Assembly (NCBI RefSeq): GCF_001514305.1
Contig: NZ_KQ949111.1
Span: 1 to 56,200 of the forward strand
Source of the DNA: Streptomyces dysideae
Lineage (GTDB): Bacteria > Actinomycetota > Actinomycetes > Streptomycetales > Streptomycetaceae
DNA length: 56,200 bases
Reading direction: 5' to 3'
Below, in pieces: positions 8,671 to 17,248 of the stretch; the stretch's first letter is position 1, and each line of letters opens with the position of its first letter. The translations under genes and the position numbers were made by a program. The notes beneath the pieces were generated by a model. That model did not search any database, was not told the DNA's origin, and saw only the letters and a list, made by a program, of their open reading frames with translations.

Positions 8671-9573
8671 ATGTCCGAACCGACCGGTGCCGCCCGCAGG
8701 CGCGGGCCCTTCAAGGTCGGGGACCAGGTTCAGCTGACCGACCCCAAGGGCCGCCACTACACGTTCACGCTCGAGGCCGGGAAGAACTTCCACACCCACA
8801 AGGGTTCCTTCCCGCACGACGAACTGATCGGCGCTCCCGAGGGCAGCGTTGTCCGCACCACCGGGAACGTCGCCTACCTCGCGCTGCGCCCCCTGCTCCC
8901 CGACTACGTCCTTTCCATGCCCCGCGGGGCAGCCGTCGTCTACCCGAAGGACGCGGGGCAGATCCTCGCCTTCGCCGACATCTTCCCCGGCGCACGCGTC
9001 GTCGAGGCCGGCGTCGGCTCCGGCTCGCTCAGCAGCTTCCTGCTGCGCGCCATCGGCGACCAGGGCATGCTGCACAGCTACGAGCGCCGCGAGGACTTCG
9101 CGGAGATCGCCCAGCAGAACGTGGAGCGCTACTTCGGCGGCCCGCACCCCGCCTGGCAGCTCACTGTCGGCGACCTCCAGGACAACCTCAGCGACACCGA
9201 CGTCGACCGCGTCATCCTCGACATGCTCGCCCCCTGGGAGTGCCTGGAGGCCGTCTCCAAGGCGCTCGTCCCCGGCGGCATCCTCTGCTGCTACGTCGCG
9301 ACCACCACCCAGCTCGCCCGGACCGTCGAGTCCATCCGCGAGATCGGCTGCTTCAATGAGCCGACCGCCTGGGAGACGATGATCCGCAACTGGCACATCG
9401 AGGGCCTGGCCGTCCGCCCGGACCACCGGATGATCGGCCACACCGGCTTCCTGCTCACCGCCCGCCGCCTCGCGGACGGCGTCGAGCCGCCCATGCGCCG
9501 CCGCCGCCCCGCCAAGGGCGCCTACGGCGAGGACTACGCCGGCCCCAACGCCGACGGAGGCTCCGGCCGCTGA
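8671..9573 (+). CDS. trmI: tRNA (adenine-58-N1)-methyltransferase
   Basis: A 300-residue SAM-dependent methyltransferase of the TrmI/GCD14 family, which makes m1A58 in the tRNA T-loop. The N-terminal small beta domain (about 1-75, with the characteristic THKGSFPHDELIG segment) precedes a Rossmann fold. Motif I is VVEAGVGSGSLSSFLL and motif IV is DRVILDMLAPWE. The mycobacterial orthologue (Rv2118c) lies next to the same proteasome genes, which supports the call. No ribosome binding site precedes the ATG, in keeping with a leaderless message. The C-terminal 35 residues are a basic, then Gly-rich tail. A strong terminator follows. Confidence 0.93.
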   Translation: MSEPTGAARRRGPFKVGDQVQLTDPKGRHYTFTLEAGKNFHTHKGSFPHDELIGAPEGSVVRTTGNVAYLALRPLLPDYVLSMPRGAAVVYPKDAGQILAFADIFPGARVVEAGVGSGSLSSFLLRAIGDQGMLHSYERREDFAEIAQQNVERYFGGPHPAWQLTVGDLQDNLSDTDVDRVILDMLAPWECLEAVSKALVPGGILCCYVATTTQLARTVESIREIGCFNEPTAWETMIRNWHIEGLAVRPDHRMIGHTGFLLTARRLADGVEPPMRRRRPAKGAYGEDYAGPNADGGSGR

Positions 9574-9601
9574 GCCGCCCGGTACCGCAGTCAACGTACA
9601 A

Positions 9602-9654
9602 GCGCTGTGGCCGAGTTCCCGGACCTAGCCGGGAACTCGGCCACAGCGCCTTTC
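9602..9654 (+). terminator. Intrinsic terminator after trmI
   Basis: A perfect 21-bp stem (9602-9622 with 9629-9649), loop ACCTAG, followed by CTTTCTG. Confidence 0.9.
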
Positions 9655-9817
9655 TGTTGACCCGCTTGACACGACGGCGCCGACCGACAAGCTCCCACGG
9701 TCACCTGCCGCAACCCGGCACCACAACTCCACACCCCCGCCGTTCCCCCTCCCTGTGACGTGTGGCACCATGCTGGCCACCCCCCCACCGGCACAGCCCT
9801 CACAGGAGACACTCCTA

Positions 9818-10396
9818 GTGCAGCAATCCGCCGTCCCGGAACTGGCACACACGCACACCCGCCCGATCCACTGGGTCGCGACGGCCACCGCTCTCGCCGG
9901 GGTGATGGCCCTGTCCTCGCTCCTGCAACCGGATTCGGCGACGGCGGCCCAGGCGGCGGGCCCGGAGTCGCGGACCGCTCCCGCGGTCACCGCAGCCCCC
10001 GATCCGGCGGGCGTCGACTTCCCGCTCGAGTGCGGTCCGGTGAAAGCCCTGGTGATGAAGAAGGCCTCCGGGGACCTCGACGGCGACGGCAGGCCGGAGA
10101 CCGTGGCCGTCGTGCACTGCGACTCCGCCATGGGCACCCCGCCCGACGCCGTGTACGTCCTCACCCGGGCCGCGGACACCGCCGAGCCCCGCCTCGTCGC
10201 GACCCTCGTCGCCACACAGGAGCGCCGCACCGTCACCGAGCTCACCGTCACGGACGGTGAGGTCCTCGCGACCATGCTGGGCTACTCGTCGAGCGACGTA
10301 CCGAGTTGCTGCCCGGACCTGAAGGACGGCGTGAAGTGGGCCTGGAAGAACGGCGCGTTCGTCCGCTCGACACCCGCCGGAGCCCGCAGCGTCTGA
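9818..10396 (+). CDS. Exported protein of unknown function (FG-GAP/VCBS-like)
   Basis: A 192-residue predicted secreted protein. After a 20-residue polar N-terminus comes one hydrophobic segment (about 20-37, WVATATALAGVMALSSLL), then a Pro/Ala linker and a globular domain with ASGDLDGDGRPETVAVVHC. That motif resembles the calcium-binding DxDGDG loop of FG-GAP/VCBS proteins. Four cysteines, including the pair in SCCPDL, may form disulfides outside the cell. The GTG at 9818 is chosen because AGGAGAC lies 9 nt upstream; the frame is open to 9755 without a site. The function is not recognised. It is convergent with the ferredoxin gene. Confidence 0.75.
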   Translation: MQQSAVPELAHTHTRPIHWVATATALAGVMALSSLLQPDSATAAQAAGPESRTAPAVTAAPDPAGVDFPLECGPVKALVMKKASGDLDGDGRPETVAVVHCDSAMGTPPDAVYVLTRAADTAEPRLVATLVATQERRTVTELTVTDGEVLATMLGYSSSDVPSCCPDLKDGVKWAWKNGAFVRSTPAGARSV

Positions 10397-10427
10397 TTCA
10401 CGCCACCCGGCGTGTGAGAAATCAGAC
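10391..10427. terminator. Bulged hairpin between convergent genes
   Basis: GTCTGATT CACGCC (10391-10404) pairs with GGCGTG (10409-10414) and AATCAGAC (10420-10427), with a 5-nt bulge. It overlaps the stop codon of the exported protein and faces the end of the ferredoxin gene. Confidence 0.65.
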
Positions 10428-10453
10428 AGTCGTAACAGGCGGTGTCTGTACGG

Positions 10454-10753
10454 TCACTCCGCGTTCGGACCGTAGATCTCGACCCTGTCCGAAACCCGAC
10501 GAACGTGGATGCAGTCGCCCGGGCACTCCTTCGCCGAGTCCACCACATCTGTGAGAAGCGGCAGCGGAACGGGCGTTGTGGCGCCCTTGTCCTGCAGGAG
10601 TTCGTCCTCGGCGCTCTTCACATAGGCCAGCCCGTCGATGTCCAGCTCGAACACCTCGGGCGCGTACTGAGCGCAGATCCCGTCGCCGGTACAGAGATCC
10701 TGGTCGATCCAGACCTCCAGCGCCTCGGCGCCGACCTCGGCTGCCTGCTCCAC
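10454..10753 (-). CDS. Ferredoxin with an Asp-substituted cluster motif
   Basis: A 99-residue ferredoxin for single-electron transfer. The cluster motif is CTGDGIC followed by KECPGDCIHV. Aspartate sits where the second cysteine of a CxxCxxC site would be, as in Pyrococcus ferredoxin, so the cluster may be [3Fe-4S] or an Asp-ligated [4Fe-4S]. Two starts are possible. GTG at 10753 has AGGAG 8 nt before it and is preferred; ATG at 10759 lies only 2 nt from that site. The gene is divergent from arc across 250 bp and convergent with the exported protein. No P450 or reductase is adjacent, so its redox partner is unknown. Confidence 0.88.
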   Translation of the reverse strand: MEQAAEVGAEALEVWIDQDLCTGDGICAQYAPEVFELDIDGLAYVKSAEDELLQDKGATTPVPLPLLTDVVDSAKECPGDCIHVRRVSDRVEIYGPNAE

Positions 10754-11003
10754 GCTCATCTCTCCTGCCGTTTCTGCGCCGAGCCGTACGGGAATCCGGC
10801 CAGCTCTGACGGGTGTTGAACGCTTCGAGCCTACCTGTGGCGGCTTCCCAATCATGTTCGGTGGGTATTCCCCTGGCGTGAGGGAGAGCGCAAGGGTGAA
10901 GATCGGACACACCTCGACAGTCTTTGTGATCTAGGGGTTTCAATCGACACCCACCCAGGTAGGGTCTGGAAGCGTCCAGCTCCCCTTGGAGGAGGTGAGG
11001 ACC

Positions 11004-12770
11004 GTGGCAGCCCACGACGACGACATGAACCGCGGCATCCGCCCGGGACGAGGGTCCGACGACCCGTCCGGGCAGATTGCCTACCTTGAGCAGGAGATCG
11101 CCGTCCTGCGACGCAAGCTCGCCGACTCTCCGCGACACACGAGGATTCTCGAAGAGCGGATCGTCGAGCTGCAGACCAACCTGGCCGGCGTGTCCGCCCA
11201 GAACGAGCGACTCGCCAACACGCTCCGTGAGGCCCGCGACCAGATCGTGGCACTCAAGGAGGAAGTCGACCGGCTCGCGCAGCCGCCGGCCGGCTTCGGT
11301 GTCTTCCTGCAGGCGAACGAGGACGGCACCGCCGACATCTTCACCGGGGGCCGCAAGCTCCGGGTGAACGTCAGCCCGAGCGTCGAACTCGACGACCTCA
11401 GGCGCGGCCAGGAACTGATGCTCAACGAAGCGCTCAACGTGGTCGAGGCCATGGAGTACGAGAGCGTCGGCGACATCGTCACCCTCAAGGAGATCCTCGA
11501 GGACGGCGAGCGCGCCCTCGTGGTGGGGCACACCGACGAGGAACGGGTGGTACGGCTCGCCGAGCCGCTGCTGGACGTCACCATCCGTCCCGGCGACGCC
11601 CTGCTGCTCGAATCCCGCTCCGGCTATGTCTACGAGGTCGTACCGAAGAGCGAAGTCGAGGAACTGGTCCTCGAAGAGGTCCCGGACATCGGCTACGAGC
11701 AGATCGGCGGCCTGGGCAACCAGATCGAGATGATCCGCGACGCGGTCGAGCTCCCCTACCTCTACCCGGACCTGTTCAGGGAGCACGAACTGCGGCCGCC
11801 CAAGGGTGTCCTGCTGTACGGGCCGCCCGGATGCGGCAAGACGCTCATCGCCAAGGCCGTCGCCAACTCGCTGGCCAAGAAGGTCGCCGAGGTCACCGGC
11901 CAGGCCACCGGCAAGAGCTTCTTCCTCAACATCAAGGGCCCCGAGCTCCTCAACAAGTACGTCGGCGAGACCGAGCGGCAGATCCGCCTCGTCTTCCAGC
12001 GTGCCCGTGAGAAGGCCAGCGAGGGTACACCCGTCATCGTCTTCTTCGACGAGATGGAGTCCCTCTTCCGCACCCGAGGCTCGGGCGTCAGCTCGGACGT
12101 GGAGAACACCATCGTCCCGCAGCTGCTCGCCGAGATCGACGGCGTGGAGGGCCTGCAGAACGTGGTCGTGATCGGCGCCTCCAACCGCGAGGACATGATC
12201 GACCCCGCCATCCTGCGGCCAGGCCGCCTGGATGTGAAGATCAAGATCGAGCGTCCGGACGCCGAAGCGGCGAAGGACATCTTCCAGAAGTACCTCACCG
12301 AGCGCCTCCCGCTGCACTCCGAGGACGTCGGCGAGCATGGCGGCGACAGGTCCAGCACGGTCCAGAGCATGATCCAGACCGCGGTGGAACAGATGTACGC
12401 CGAATCCGAGGAGAACCGCTTCCTGGAGGTCACGTACGCCAACGGAGACAAGGAAGTCCTCTACTTCAAGGACTTCAACTCCGGCGCCATGATCGAGAAC
12501 ATCGTCGGGCGCGCCAAGAAGATGGCGATCAAGGACTTCCTGGAGCACAGCCAGAAGGGTCTCCGCGTCTCCCACCTCCTCCAGGCCTGCGTGGACGAGT
12601 TCAAGGAGAACGAGGACCTGCCGAACACCACCAACCCGGACGACTGGGCCCGTATCTCCGGAAAGAAGGGCGAACGGATCGTCTACATCCGTACGCTCAT
12701 CACTGGAAAGCAGGGCGCGGACACCGGACGCTCCATCGACACGGTGGCGAACACCGGTCAGTACCTGTAA
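11004..12770 (+). CDS. arc: Proteasome-associated AAA+ ATPase ARC/Mpa
   Basis: A 588-residue AAA ATPase that recognises pupylated proteins, unfolds them and threads them into the 20S core. In order it shows an N-terminal coiled coil (about 25-80) that binds Pup, an interdomain OB region (about 85-230), then the AAA module with Walker A GPPGCGKT (273-280), Walker B VIVFFDEME and the sensor segment GASNREDM. The C-terminus is GQYL, the docking tail with penultimate tyrosine. The GTG start at 11004 has GGAGGAGGTGAGG upstream; an in-frame TTG at 10986 lies inside that site. The gene has its own terminator before dop. Confidence 0.97.
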   Translation: MAAHDDDMNRGIRPGRGSDDPSGQIAYLEQEIAVLRRKLADSPRHTRILEERIVELQTNLAGVSAQNERLANTLREARDQIVALKEEVDRLAQPPAGFGVFLQANEDGTADIFTGGRKLRVNVSPSVELDDLRRGQELMLNEALNVVEAMEYESVGDIVTLKEILEDGERALVVGHTDEERVVRLAEPLLDVTIRPGDALLLESRSGYVYEVVPKSEVEELVLEEVPDIGYEQIGGLGNQIEMIRDAVELPYLYPDLFREHELRPPKGVLLYGPPGCGKTLIAKAVANSLAKKVAEVTGQATGKSFFLNIKGPELLNKYVGETERQIRLVFQRAREKASEGTPVIVFFDEMESLFRTRGSGVSSDVENTIVPQLLAEIDGVEGLQNVVVIGASNREDMIDPAILRPGRLDVKIKIERPDAEAAKDIFQKYLTERLPLHSEDVGEHGGDRSSTVQSMIQTAVEQMYAESEENRFLEVTYANGDKEVLYFKDFNSGAMIENIVGRAKKMAIKDFLEHSQKGLRVSHLLQACVDEFKENEDLPNTTNPDDWARISGKKGERIVYIRTLITGKQGADTGRSIDTVANTGQYL

Positions 12771-12779
12771 AAGACAGGG

Positions 12780-12824
12780 CGGCTGCGGGTGCCCTCACCG
12801 GGTACCCGCAGCCGACTGTTTTTC
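12780..12824 (+). terminator. Intrinsic terminator after arc
   Basis: CGGCTGCGGGT (12780-12790) pairs with ACCCGCAGCCG (12804-12814) and is followed by ACTGTTTTTC, a real U-run. Transcription of arc therefore probably ends here, and dop needs its own promoter. Confidence 0.9.
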
Positions 12825-13015
12825 GGGCGACGACTGGAACAAGGGGCGCGCAAGGCAATGACGCAAATGATCTCCCCACCAGCGCAAAGGCGTTCTAGGC
12901 TCTTCGGTACCGCCGAGTCGCGCAGTGCGGGGACGGGCACCGCATACGCACCGGAGCGCCAGCGGTACTTGAGCGGCGCCCCCGACCGAGGGCGCCGCCG
13001 GGCAAGGAGGGCCGC

Positions 13016-14527
13016 ATGACCGTACGGCGAGTAATGGGCATCGAGACGGAGTACGGGATCTCCGTCCCCGGCCACCCCAACGCCAATGCCATGCTCACCT
13101 CGTCCCAGATCGTCAACGCCTACGCGGCGGCGATGCACCGGGCCCGGCGGGCCCGCTGGGACTTCGAGGAGGAGAATCCGCTACGGGACGCGCGAGGATT
13201 CGACCTCGCCCGCGAGGCCGCAGACTCCAGCCAGCTCACCGACGAGGACATCGGCCTGGCGAACGTCATCCTCACCAACGGAGCGCGGCTCTACGTCGAC
13301 CACGCACACCCCGAATACAGCGCCCCAGAGGTCACCAACCCGTACGACGCCGTCCTCTGGGACAAGGCCGGCGAGCGGATCATGGCGGAGGCCGCGGAAC
13401 GGGCCGCCCAGCTGCCCGGGGCCCAGCCGATCCACCTCTACAAGAACAACACCGACAACAAGGGCGCCTCCTACGGCACGCACGAGAACTACCTGATGAA
13501 GCGGGAGACCCCGTTCTCGGACATCGTGCGCCACCTCACGCCCTTCTTCGTCTCCCGCCAGGTCGTCACCGGAGCCGGCCGCGTCGGCATCGGCCAGGAC
13601 GGCCACGAGCACGGCTTCCAGCTCAGTCAGCGCGCCGACTACTTCGAGGTCGAGGTGGGCCTTGAGACCACCCTCAAGCGCCCGATCATCAACACCCGCG
13701 ACGAGCCGCACGCCGACGCCGAGAAGTACCGCCGGCTGCATGTGATCATCGGCGACGCCAACCTGTCGGAGATCTCCACCTACCTCAAGCTGGGCACCAC
13801 GGCCCTGGTGCTCTCGATGATCGAGGACGGCTTCATCGCCGTCGACCTGGCCGTCGACCAGCCCGTACGCACGCTGCACCAGGTGTCGCACGACCCGTCC
13901 CTCAAGCGTCTGGTCACGCTCCGCAGCGGCCGGACACTCACCGCGGTCCAGCTGCAGATGGAGTACTACGAGCTGTCGCGCAAGTACGTCGAGGAGCGGT
14001 ACGGCTCGGACGCCGACGACCAGACCAAGGACGTCCTGTCCCGCTGGGAGGACACGCTCAACCGGCTGGAGAACGACCCGATGAGCCTCGCCGGCGAGCT
14101 CGACTGGGTCGCCAAGCGCGAGCTCATGGAGGGCTACCGGCGCCGTGACAGCCTCGAGTGGGACGCCGCCCGGCTGCATCTGGTCGACCTTCAGTACGCC
14201 GACGTACGCGCCGAGAAGGGCCTCTACAACCGCCTGGCGGCCCGTGGGCGCATGAAGCGGCTGCTGAGCGACGCGGACGTGGAGCGGGCGAAGGCGAAGC
14301 CGCCGGAGGACACGCGCGCGTACTTCCGCGGACGCTGCCTGGAGCAGTACGCGGACGACGTCGCCGCTGCCTCCTGGGACTCGGTGATCTTCGATCTGCC
14401 GGGCCGGGACTCCCTCCAGCGCGTTCCAACCCTCGAACCGCTTCGCGGAACGCGAAATCACGTCAAGGAGCTCCTGGACCGCTGTCGCACGGCGGAAGAC
14501 CTGGTCAGGGTGCTGTCCGGCGGCTGA
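13016..14527 (+). CDS. dop: Depupylase/deamidase of Pup
   Basis: A 503-residue member of the Dop/PafA carboxylate-amine ligase fold (glutamine synthetase-like). Dop removes Pup from substrates and, where Pup ends in Gln, deamidates it. The ATP/Mg motif GIETEYGI holds E10 and E12. The catalytic nucleophile is D95 in LYVDHAHPEYS. The segment at about 45-80 is the Dop-specific loop that PafA lacks. Because Pup in this genome already ends in Glu, depupylation should be its main task. AAGGAGG lies 5 nt before the ATG. A 9-bp hairpin (12973-12981 with 12990-12998) sits just upstream of that site and could modulate translation. Confidence 0.96.
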   Translation: MTVRRVMGIETEYGISVPGHPNANAMLTSSQIVNAYAAAMHRARRARWDFEEENPLRDARGFDLAREAADSSQLTDEDIGLANVILTNGARLYVDHAHPEYSAPEVTNPYDAVLWDKAGERIMAEAAERAAQLPGAQPIHLYKNNTDNKGASYGTHENYLMKRETPFSDIVRHLTPFFVSRQVVTGAGRVGIGQDGHEHGFQLSQRADYFEVEVGLETTLKRPIINTRDEPHADAEKYRRLHVIIGDANLSEISTYLKLGTTALVLSMIEDGFIAVDLAVDQPVRTLHQVSHDPSLKRLVTLRSGRTLTAVQLQMEYYELSRKYVEERYGSDADDQTKDVLSRWEDTLNRLENDPMSLAGELDWVAKRELMEGYRRRDSLEWDAARLHLVDLQYADVRAEKGLYNRLAARGRMKRLLSDADVERAKAKPPEDTRAYFRGRCLEQYADDVAAASWDSVIFDLPGRDSLQRVPTLEPLRGTRNHVKELLDRCRTAEDLVRVLSGG

Positions 14528-14716
14528 CCCGGCACCCGGACCGAGGCGGCCGGGCAGGGTGGAAAACCCTGCGCCCGGGAATCATCGAGGTGGCTCCCGT
14601 ACGGTGAAGAAACCACGGGGCCGATGTCAGACCCGGCTTGTAGGGTCTGATCATCACCGATCGGCAGGATGCCGACCTGTCGACCATGTCGGGCGAATCT
14701 GAGCGGGGTGAGGGTT

Positions 14717-14935
14717 ATGGCAACCAAGGACACCGGCGGCGGACAGCAGAAGGCCACGCGTTCCACCGAGGAGGTCGAGGAGCAGGCGCCCGAGGCGCAG
14801 GCTTCGGAGGACCTCAAGGAGCGGCAAGAGAAGCTGAGCGATGACGTGGACTCGGTGCTGGACGAGATCGATGATGTGCTCGAGGAGAACGCAGAGGATT
14901 TCGTTCGCTCCTTCGTGCAAAAAGGTGGAGAGTAG
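14717..14935 (+). CDS. pup: Prokaryotic ubiquitin-like protein Pup, C-terminal GGE
   Basis: A 72-residue intrinsically disordered protein tag, attached by its C-terminal glutamate to substrate lysines by PafA. The N-terminal half is Gln/Glu/Ala-rich. The central coiled segment LKERQEKLSDDVDSVLDEID binds ARC. The C-terminus is FVQKGGE, encoded as GGT GGA GAG TAG, so the ligatable glutamate is genome-encoded and not made by deamidating glutamine. The ATG at 14717 follows a GGGTGAGGG site. A TAGGGT at 14641-14646 may be the -10 of a promoter for pup. The nuclease gene and prcB follow on the same strand. Confidence 0.97.
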   Translation: MATKDTGGGQQKATRSTEEVEEQAPEAQASEDLKERQEKLSDDVDSVLDEIDDVLEENAEDFVRSFVQKGGE

Positions 14936-14945
14936 GCCACCTTTC

Positions 14946-14960
14946 CCTTCGAATCGAAGG
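14946..14960 (+). other. Small hairpin between pup and the endonuclease gene
   Basis: CCTTCGA and TCGAAGG flank a single A, so the practical stem is about 5 bp. It lies 11 nt after the pup stop and could protect or separate the abundant pup message from the downstream genes. The role is inferred only. Confidence 0.35.
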
Positions 14961-14983
14961 CTGGCGGCTAACGGGGGCGTCGA

Positions 14984-15577
14984 GTGCAAGAAGAGCAAGG
15001 TGTGAAGCGCTGTCCGCGGTGCGAGGAGGAGAAGCCTCGGACAGCCTTCGCAAGGAATAAGGCGATGGGTGATGGGCTGCAGGTCTACTGCCGGGAATGC
15101 GCGTCGGCGTACCACCAGGCGCGGCAGGTGGCCAAGGGGCGCAACGTGCGGCCGCGAGTGGATGTACCCGCAGGCCACAAGTACTGCCGCACGTGCGGCA
15201 AGATCAAACCGCACAGTGAGTGGACGCGGAATCGCAGCGCTTCGGACGGCCTCGCGACGCTCTGCAAGTCATGCAAAGCGATCAAGGGGCGGGCGGGCCA
15301 TCTCAAGCGCCACTACGGCATCACCGAAGCCGAGCGCAACGAGATGATCGCCTCTCAAATGGGGCTCTGCGTGATCTGCCTGAAAGCTCCGGCCGTACAT
15401 GTGGATCACTGCCACGAGACGGGTAGGGTCCGTGGCGTACTGTGCTTCAACTGCAATTCGGCCATTGGAAAGTTGGGAGACGATCCCGACGCCGTCCGCC
15501 GGGCCGCCGCTTACTTGGAAGGAATCGCGTGGAAGCCAACACTCGTAGCACCGGGCGTCTACCAGCTGCCTTCCTGA
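14984..15577 (+). CDS. Endonuclease VII-like (His-Me finger) nuclease inside the proteasome operon
   Basis: A 197-residue protein with three zinc-ribbon units. The first is CPRC...CREC (about 9-36), the second CRTC...CKSC (about 64-92). The third, CVIC...CFNC (about 127-160), surrounds VDHCHETGRVRGVLC, which is the His-Me finger of the T4 endonuclease VII family that resolves branched DNA. Codon usage is looser than in its neighbours (AAT, AGG, GAT, GGA, AAA), suggesting a phage ancestry. The gene lies between pup and prcB, and its last 49 nt overlap the prcB start in another frame. GTG 14984 is used; GTG 15002 is also possible. A similarly placed gene occurs in other Streptomyces as I remember, but its role is not known to me. 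Confidence 0.85.
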   Translation: MQEEQGVKRCPRCEEEKPRTAFARNKAMGDGLQVYCRECASAYHQARQVAKGRNVRPRVDVPAGHKYCRTCGKIKPHSEWTRNRSASDGLATLCKSCKAIKGRAGHLKRHYGITEAERNEMIASQMGLCVICLKAPAVHVDHCHETGRVRGVLCFNCNSAIGKLGDDPDAVRRAAAYLEGIAWKPTLVAPGVYQLPS

Positions 15578-16374
15578 CGCCTGGGTCGTCGTCCTTCATG
15601 GACTTCCTGTCCGAGCACCAGCCGGAGATTCTGCCCGGCAACCGGCAGCTCCCGCCCACCCAGGGTGTGATCGAGGCGCCGCACGGCACCACGATCGTCG
15701 CCGTGACGTTCCCGGGCGGTGTCGTGCTCGCCGGTGACCGTCGCGCCACCATGGGCAACGTCATCGCGCAGCGCGACATCGAGAAGGTCTTCCCGGCCGA
15801 CGAGTACTCGGCGGTGGGCATCGCCGGTACGGCGGGTCTGGCCGTCGAGATGGTCAAGCTGTTCCAGCTGGAGCTGGAGCACTTCGAGAAGGTCGAGGGT
15901 GCTCAGCTCTCCCTGGAGGGCAAGGCGAACCGCCTGTCGACCATGATCCGCTCCAACCTGGGCATGGCCATGCAGGGCTTGGCCGTGGTCCCGCTCTTCG
16001 CCGGGTTCGATGTGGACCGCGACAAGGGCCGCATCTTCTCCTACGACGTCACCGGCGGCCGCTCCGAGGAGCACGGCTTCGCGGCCACGGGCTCCGGCTC
16101 GATCTTCGCGCGCGGCGCCATGAAGAAGCTCTTCCACGACGGTCTGACCGAGGCCGAGGCCACGACCCTCGTGGTCCAGGCCCTGTATGACGCGGCAGAC
16201 GACGACTCGGCGACCGGAGGTCCCGATGTCGCCCGCCGGATCTACCCGATCGTCACCGTGATCACCGAGGACGGATTTCGCCGGCTCACCGACGAGGAGG
16301 GCTCCGAGATCGCCCGCGCGATCCTGGAGCGGCGCCTCGAGCGGCCCGACGGCCCGCGGGCCGCGCTGCTGTAG
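15529..16374 (+). CDS. prcB: 20S proteasome beta subunit (precursor)
   Basis: A 281-residue precursor of the catalytic beta subunit. A 53-residue propeptide is cleaved before Thr54 in APHG/TTIVAVTFPGG, exposing the N-terminal threonine nucleophile. The core shows GDRRATMGN, the lysine in RDIEKVF, and SEEHGFAATGSGS. The GTG start at 15529 is supported by GGAAGGA 5-6 nt upstream and gives the propeptide length known for S. coelicolor. The start lies inside the end of the nuclease gene, so the two are likely translationally coupled. prcA follows after 69 nt. Confidence 0.96.
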   Translation: MEANTRSTGRLPAAFLTPGSSSFMDFLSEHQPEILPGNRQLPPTQGVIEAPHGTTIVAVTFPGGVVLAGDRRATMGNVIAQRDIEKVFPADEYSAVGIAGTAGLAVEMVKLFQLELEHFEKVEGAQLSLEGKANRLSTMIRSNLGMAMQGLAVVPLFAGFDVDRDKGRIFSYDVTGGRSEEHGFAATGSGSIFARGAMKKLFHDGLTEAEATTLVVQALYDAADDDSATGGPDVARRIYPIVTVITEDGFRRLTDEEGSEIARAILERRLERPDGPRAALL

Positions 16375-16443
16375 CGGGCCCGGACTCTTGCCAAGGTGAT
16401 CCAGTGAATTCGACGGAACTCTAACGAGAGGGACGGATAACCG

Positions 16444-17181
16444 GTGTCGACGCCGTTCTATGTCTCACCCCAGCAGGCCATGGCCGACCGGGCGGAGTAC
16501 GCCCGCAAGGGCATCGCCCGTGGCCGCAGCCTGGTCGTGCTGCAGTACGCCGACGGCATCGTCTTCGTCGGCGAGAACCCGTCCCGCGCGCTGCACAAGT
16601 TCAGCGAGATCTACGACCGGATCGGCTTCGCGGCCGCCGGCAAGTACAACGAGTACGAGAACCTGCGGATCGGCGGCGTCCGGTACGCCGACCTCCGTGG
16701 GTACACCTACGACCGCGACGACGTGACCGCCCGCGGCCTCGCCAACGTCTACGCCCAGACGCTCGGCACGATCTTCTCCAGCGCGGCCGAGAAGCCGTAC
16801 GAGGTGGAGCTGGTCGTCGCCGAGGTCGGTGAGACGCCCGAGGGCGACCAGATCTACCGGTTGCCGCACGACGGCTCGATCGTGGACGAGCACGGCTCGG
16901 TCGCGGTCGGCGGCAGTGCCGAGCAGATCAGCGGCTTCCTCGACCGGGAGCACCAGGAGGGCATGAGCCTCGCCGAGGCGCTCAAGCTTGCCGTCCGCGC
17001 CCTGTCCCGGGACACGAACGGCACGGAGCGGGAGATCCCCGCCGAGCGCCTGGAGGTCGCGGTCCTGGACCGGACGCGCCCGCAGTCCCGCAAGTTCAAG
17101 CGCATCGTCGGCCGCCAGCTCGCCCGGCTGCTGGAGACGGGTGGAGCGTCCACCGAGGCCGAGAGCTCCGAGGAGGAGTAG
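16444..17181 (+). CDS. prcA: 20S proteasome alpha subunit
   Basis: A 245-residue alpha subunit. Seven form each outer ring and gate entry to the PrcB chamber, where ARC docks through its GQYL tail. The N-terminus carries the alpha-type segment MSTPFYVSPQQAMADRAEYARKGIARGR as gate and H0 helix. The usual fold follows, with AAGKYNEYENLR and an acidic Glu/Ser C-terminal tail. The GTG start follows AGAGGGA. It is the last gene of the pup-nuclease-prcB-prcA unit, closed by a strong terminator. Confidence 0.96.
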   Translation: MSTPFYVSPQQAMADRAEYARKGIARGRSLVVLQYADGIVFVGENPSRALHKFSEIYDRIGFAAAGKYNEYENLRIGGVRYADLRGYTYDRDDVTARGLANVYAQTLGTIFSSAAEKPYEVELVVAEVGETPEGDQIYRLPHDGSIVDEHGSVAVGGSAEQISGFLDREHQEGMSLAEALKLAVRALSRDTNGTEREIPAERLEVAVLDRTRPQSRKFKRIVGRQLARLLETGGASTEAESSEEE

Positions 17182-17207
17182 CGGGCCTCACCCACCACCC
17201 CGCCCCC

Positions 17208-17245
17208 CCCTGTGCCCCGGCCGACCGCTCGTCCGGGGCACAGGG
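17208..17245. terminator. 13-bp stem between prcA and the convergent LacI gene
   Basis: CCCTGTGCCCCGG (17208-17220) pairs perfectly with CCGGGGCACAGGG (17233-17245) around a 12-nt loop. It lies between the two stop codons and can serve both strands. Confidence 0.85.
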
Positions 17246-17248
17246 CGT

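Noticed and set aside
14669..14716. Upstream extension of Pup
   Set aside because: The 72-residue form starting MATKDTGGG matches known Pup length and has a ribosome binding site; the extension contains an implausible Cys/Arg-rich start.
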